Assembly (NCBI RefSeq): GCF_004135205.1
Contig: NZ_CP035490.1
Span: 4,817,644 to 4,881,643, forward strand
Direction of reading: 5' to 3'
DNA: 64,000 bases
From: Hahella sp. KA22
GTDB taxonomy: Bacteria > Pseudomonadota > Gammaproteobacteria > Pseudomonadales > Oleiphilaceae
In this document: positions 63,749 through 64,000 of the stretch, one piece after another
How the letters are laid out: every line of letters starts with the position of its first letter
Position numbering within the stretch: the first letter of the stretch is position 1
Made by a program: the position numbers and the translations under genes
The notes under the pieces: model-generated
Told to the model about the DNA's origin: nothing
Databases searched by the model: none
The model's input: the letters and a program-made list of their open reading frames with translations, nothing else

Positions 63749-64000
63749 ATGACGAAAATAAGTAAGAGCCAAAAACTGCGCCCTTCGGTGCTGGACCGGC
63801 TGATAGATGAGAGGCCGGACCTGAAAGTAGAACCGGAAAAGAATCGCCATCAGGTGCTCAACGAGCTCCGCGAATCCGTGCGCCGCGATCTTGAGGACCT
63901 CCTCAACACGCGCTATCGGCCCATCTCCGCATCTGACAACCTGCGTCAGTTGGACGAGTCGCTGATCAATTACGGCCTGCCCGACCTGCATACTATCAAC
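63749..64000 (+). CDS. tssE: type VI baseplate protein TssE, 3' partial
   Basis: Eighty-four codons are present before the window ends. KLRPSVLDRLIDERPDLKVE, SVRRDLEDLLNTRYR and SLINYGLPDL match the gp25-like TssE, a baseplate component. It begins nine bases after the stop of the second tssC-like gene. The C-terminus lies outside the window. Confidence 0.9.
   Translation, partial: MTKISKSQKLRPSVLDRLIDERPDLKVEPEKNRHQVLNELRESVRRDLEDLLNTRYRPISASDNLRQLDESLINYGLPDLHTIN

Overview
This window looks like chromosomal DNA of a marine gammaproteobacterium, most like a Hahella-type Oceanospirillales. That is inferred from gene content and moderate G+C judged by eye; no marker gene proves it. I saw no rRNA, tRNA or CRISPR array.

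Layout. (1) 1-5.3 kb: three co-directional genes for exported proteins: a CxxCH protein cut by the left edge, a lipoprotein with two CxxCH motifs and a LamG-like fold, and a Tat-exported DUF1501-like protein. An ApbE flavin transferase follows on the other strand. (2) 6.4-9.4 kb: a chemoreceptor gene between two direct copies of a compact multi-hairpin repeat, then a small membrane protein. (3) 9.8-25.1 kb, all on the minus strand: a 3283-residue RTX protein with a GH24 lysozyme-like N-terminus and a type I secretion C-terminus. Upstream of it lies an AT-rich array in which a SLOG-like gene and its conserved leader recur four times (two intact, two decayed), each followed by a different cargo gene, mostly for exported proteins. 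This array is the best candidate here for an undescribed system. (4) 25.2-33 kb: an outer-membrane MipA protein, a MoeB-rhodanese fusion, a BNR-repeat protein, a MoaD/ThiS-like protein preceded by 14 copies of a 9-bp repeat, a broken HAD gene, an amidase, an AAA ATPase, a VOC gene split by the 144-bp hairpin element, and a DMT transporter. (5) 33-39 kb: NADAR, a secreted metzincin, a second SLOG-like protein, an Nmad3-like protein, a beta carbonic anhydrase and small gene remnants. (6) 39-53.5 kb: signalling genes, namely a sigma-54 activator, a response regulator, a REC-GGDEF-EAL protein, a histidine kinase with an ethylene-receptor-like membrane domain and a CHASE-PAS kinase, plus a secreted hydrolase and an autotransporter. 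(7) 53.5-64 kb: a Ser/Thr kinase, a caspase-fold Sel1 lipoprotein and an alpha/beta hydrolase lipoprotein, then the start of a type VI secretion cluster (tssA, tssB, tssC, a second tssC-like gene, tssE cut by the right edge).

How they may work together: the RTX array and the type VI cluster both suggest contact- or secretion-based antagonism. The genes at 41.9-46.2 kb form one signalling operon linking a membrane sensor to c-di-GMP turnover. Several loci show gene decay caused by element insertion, deletion or frameshift.
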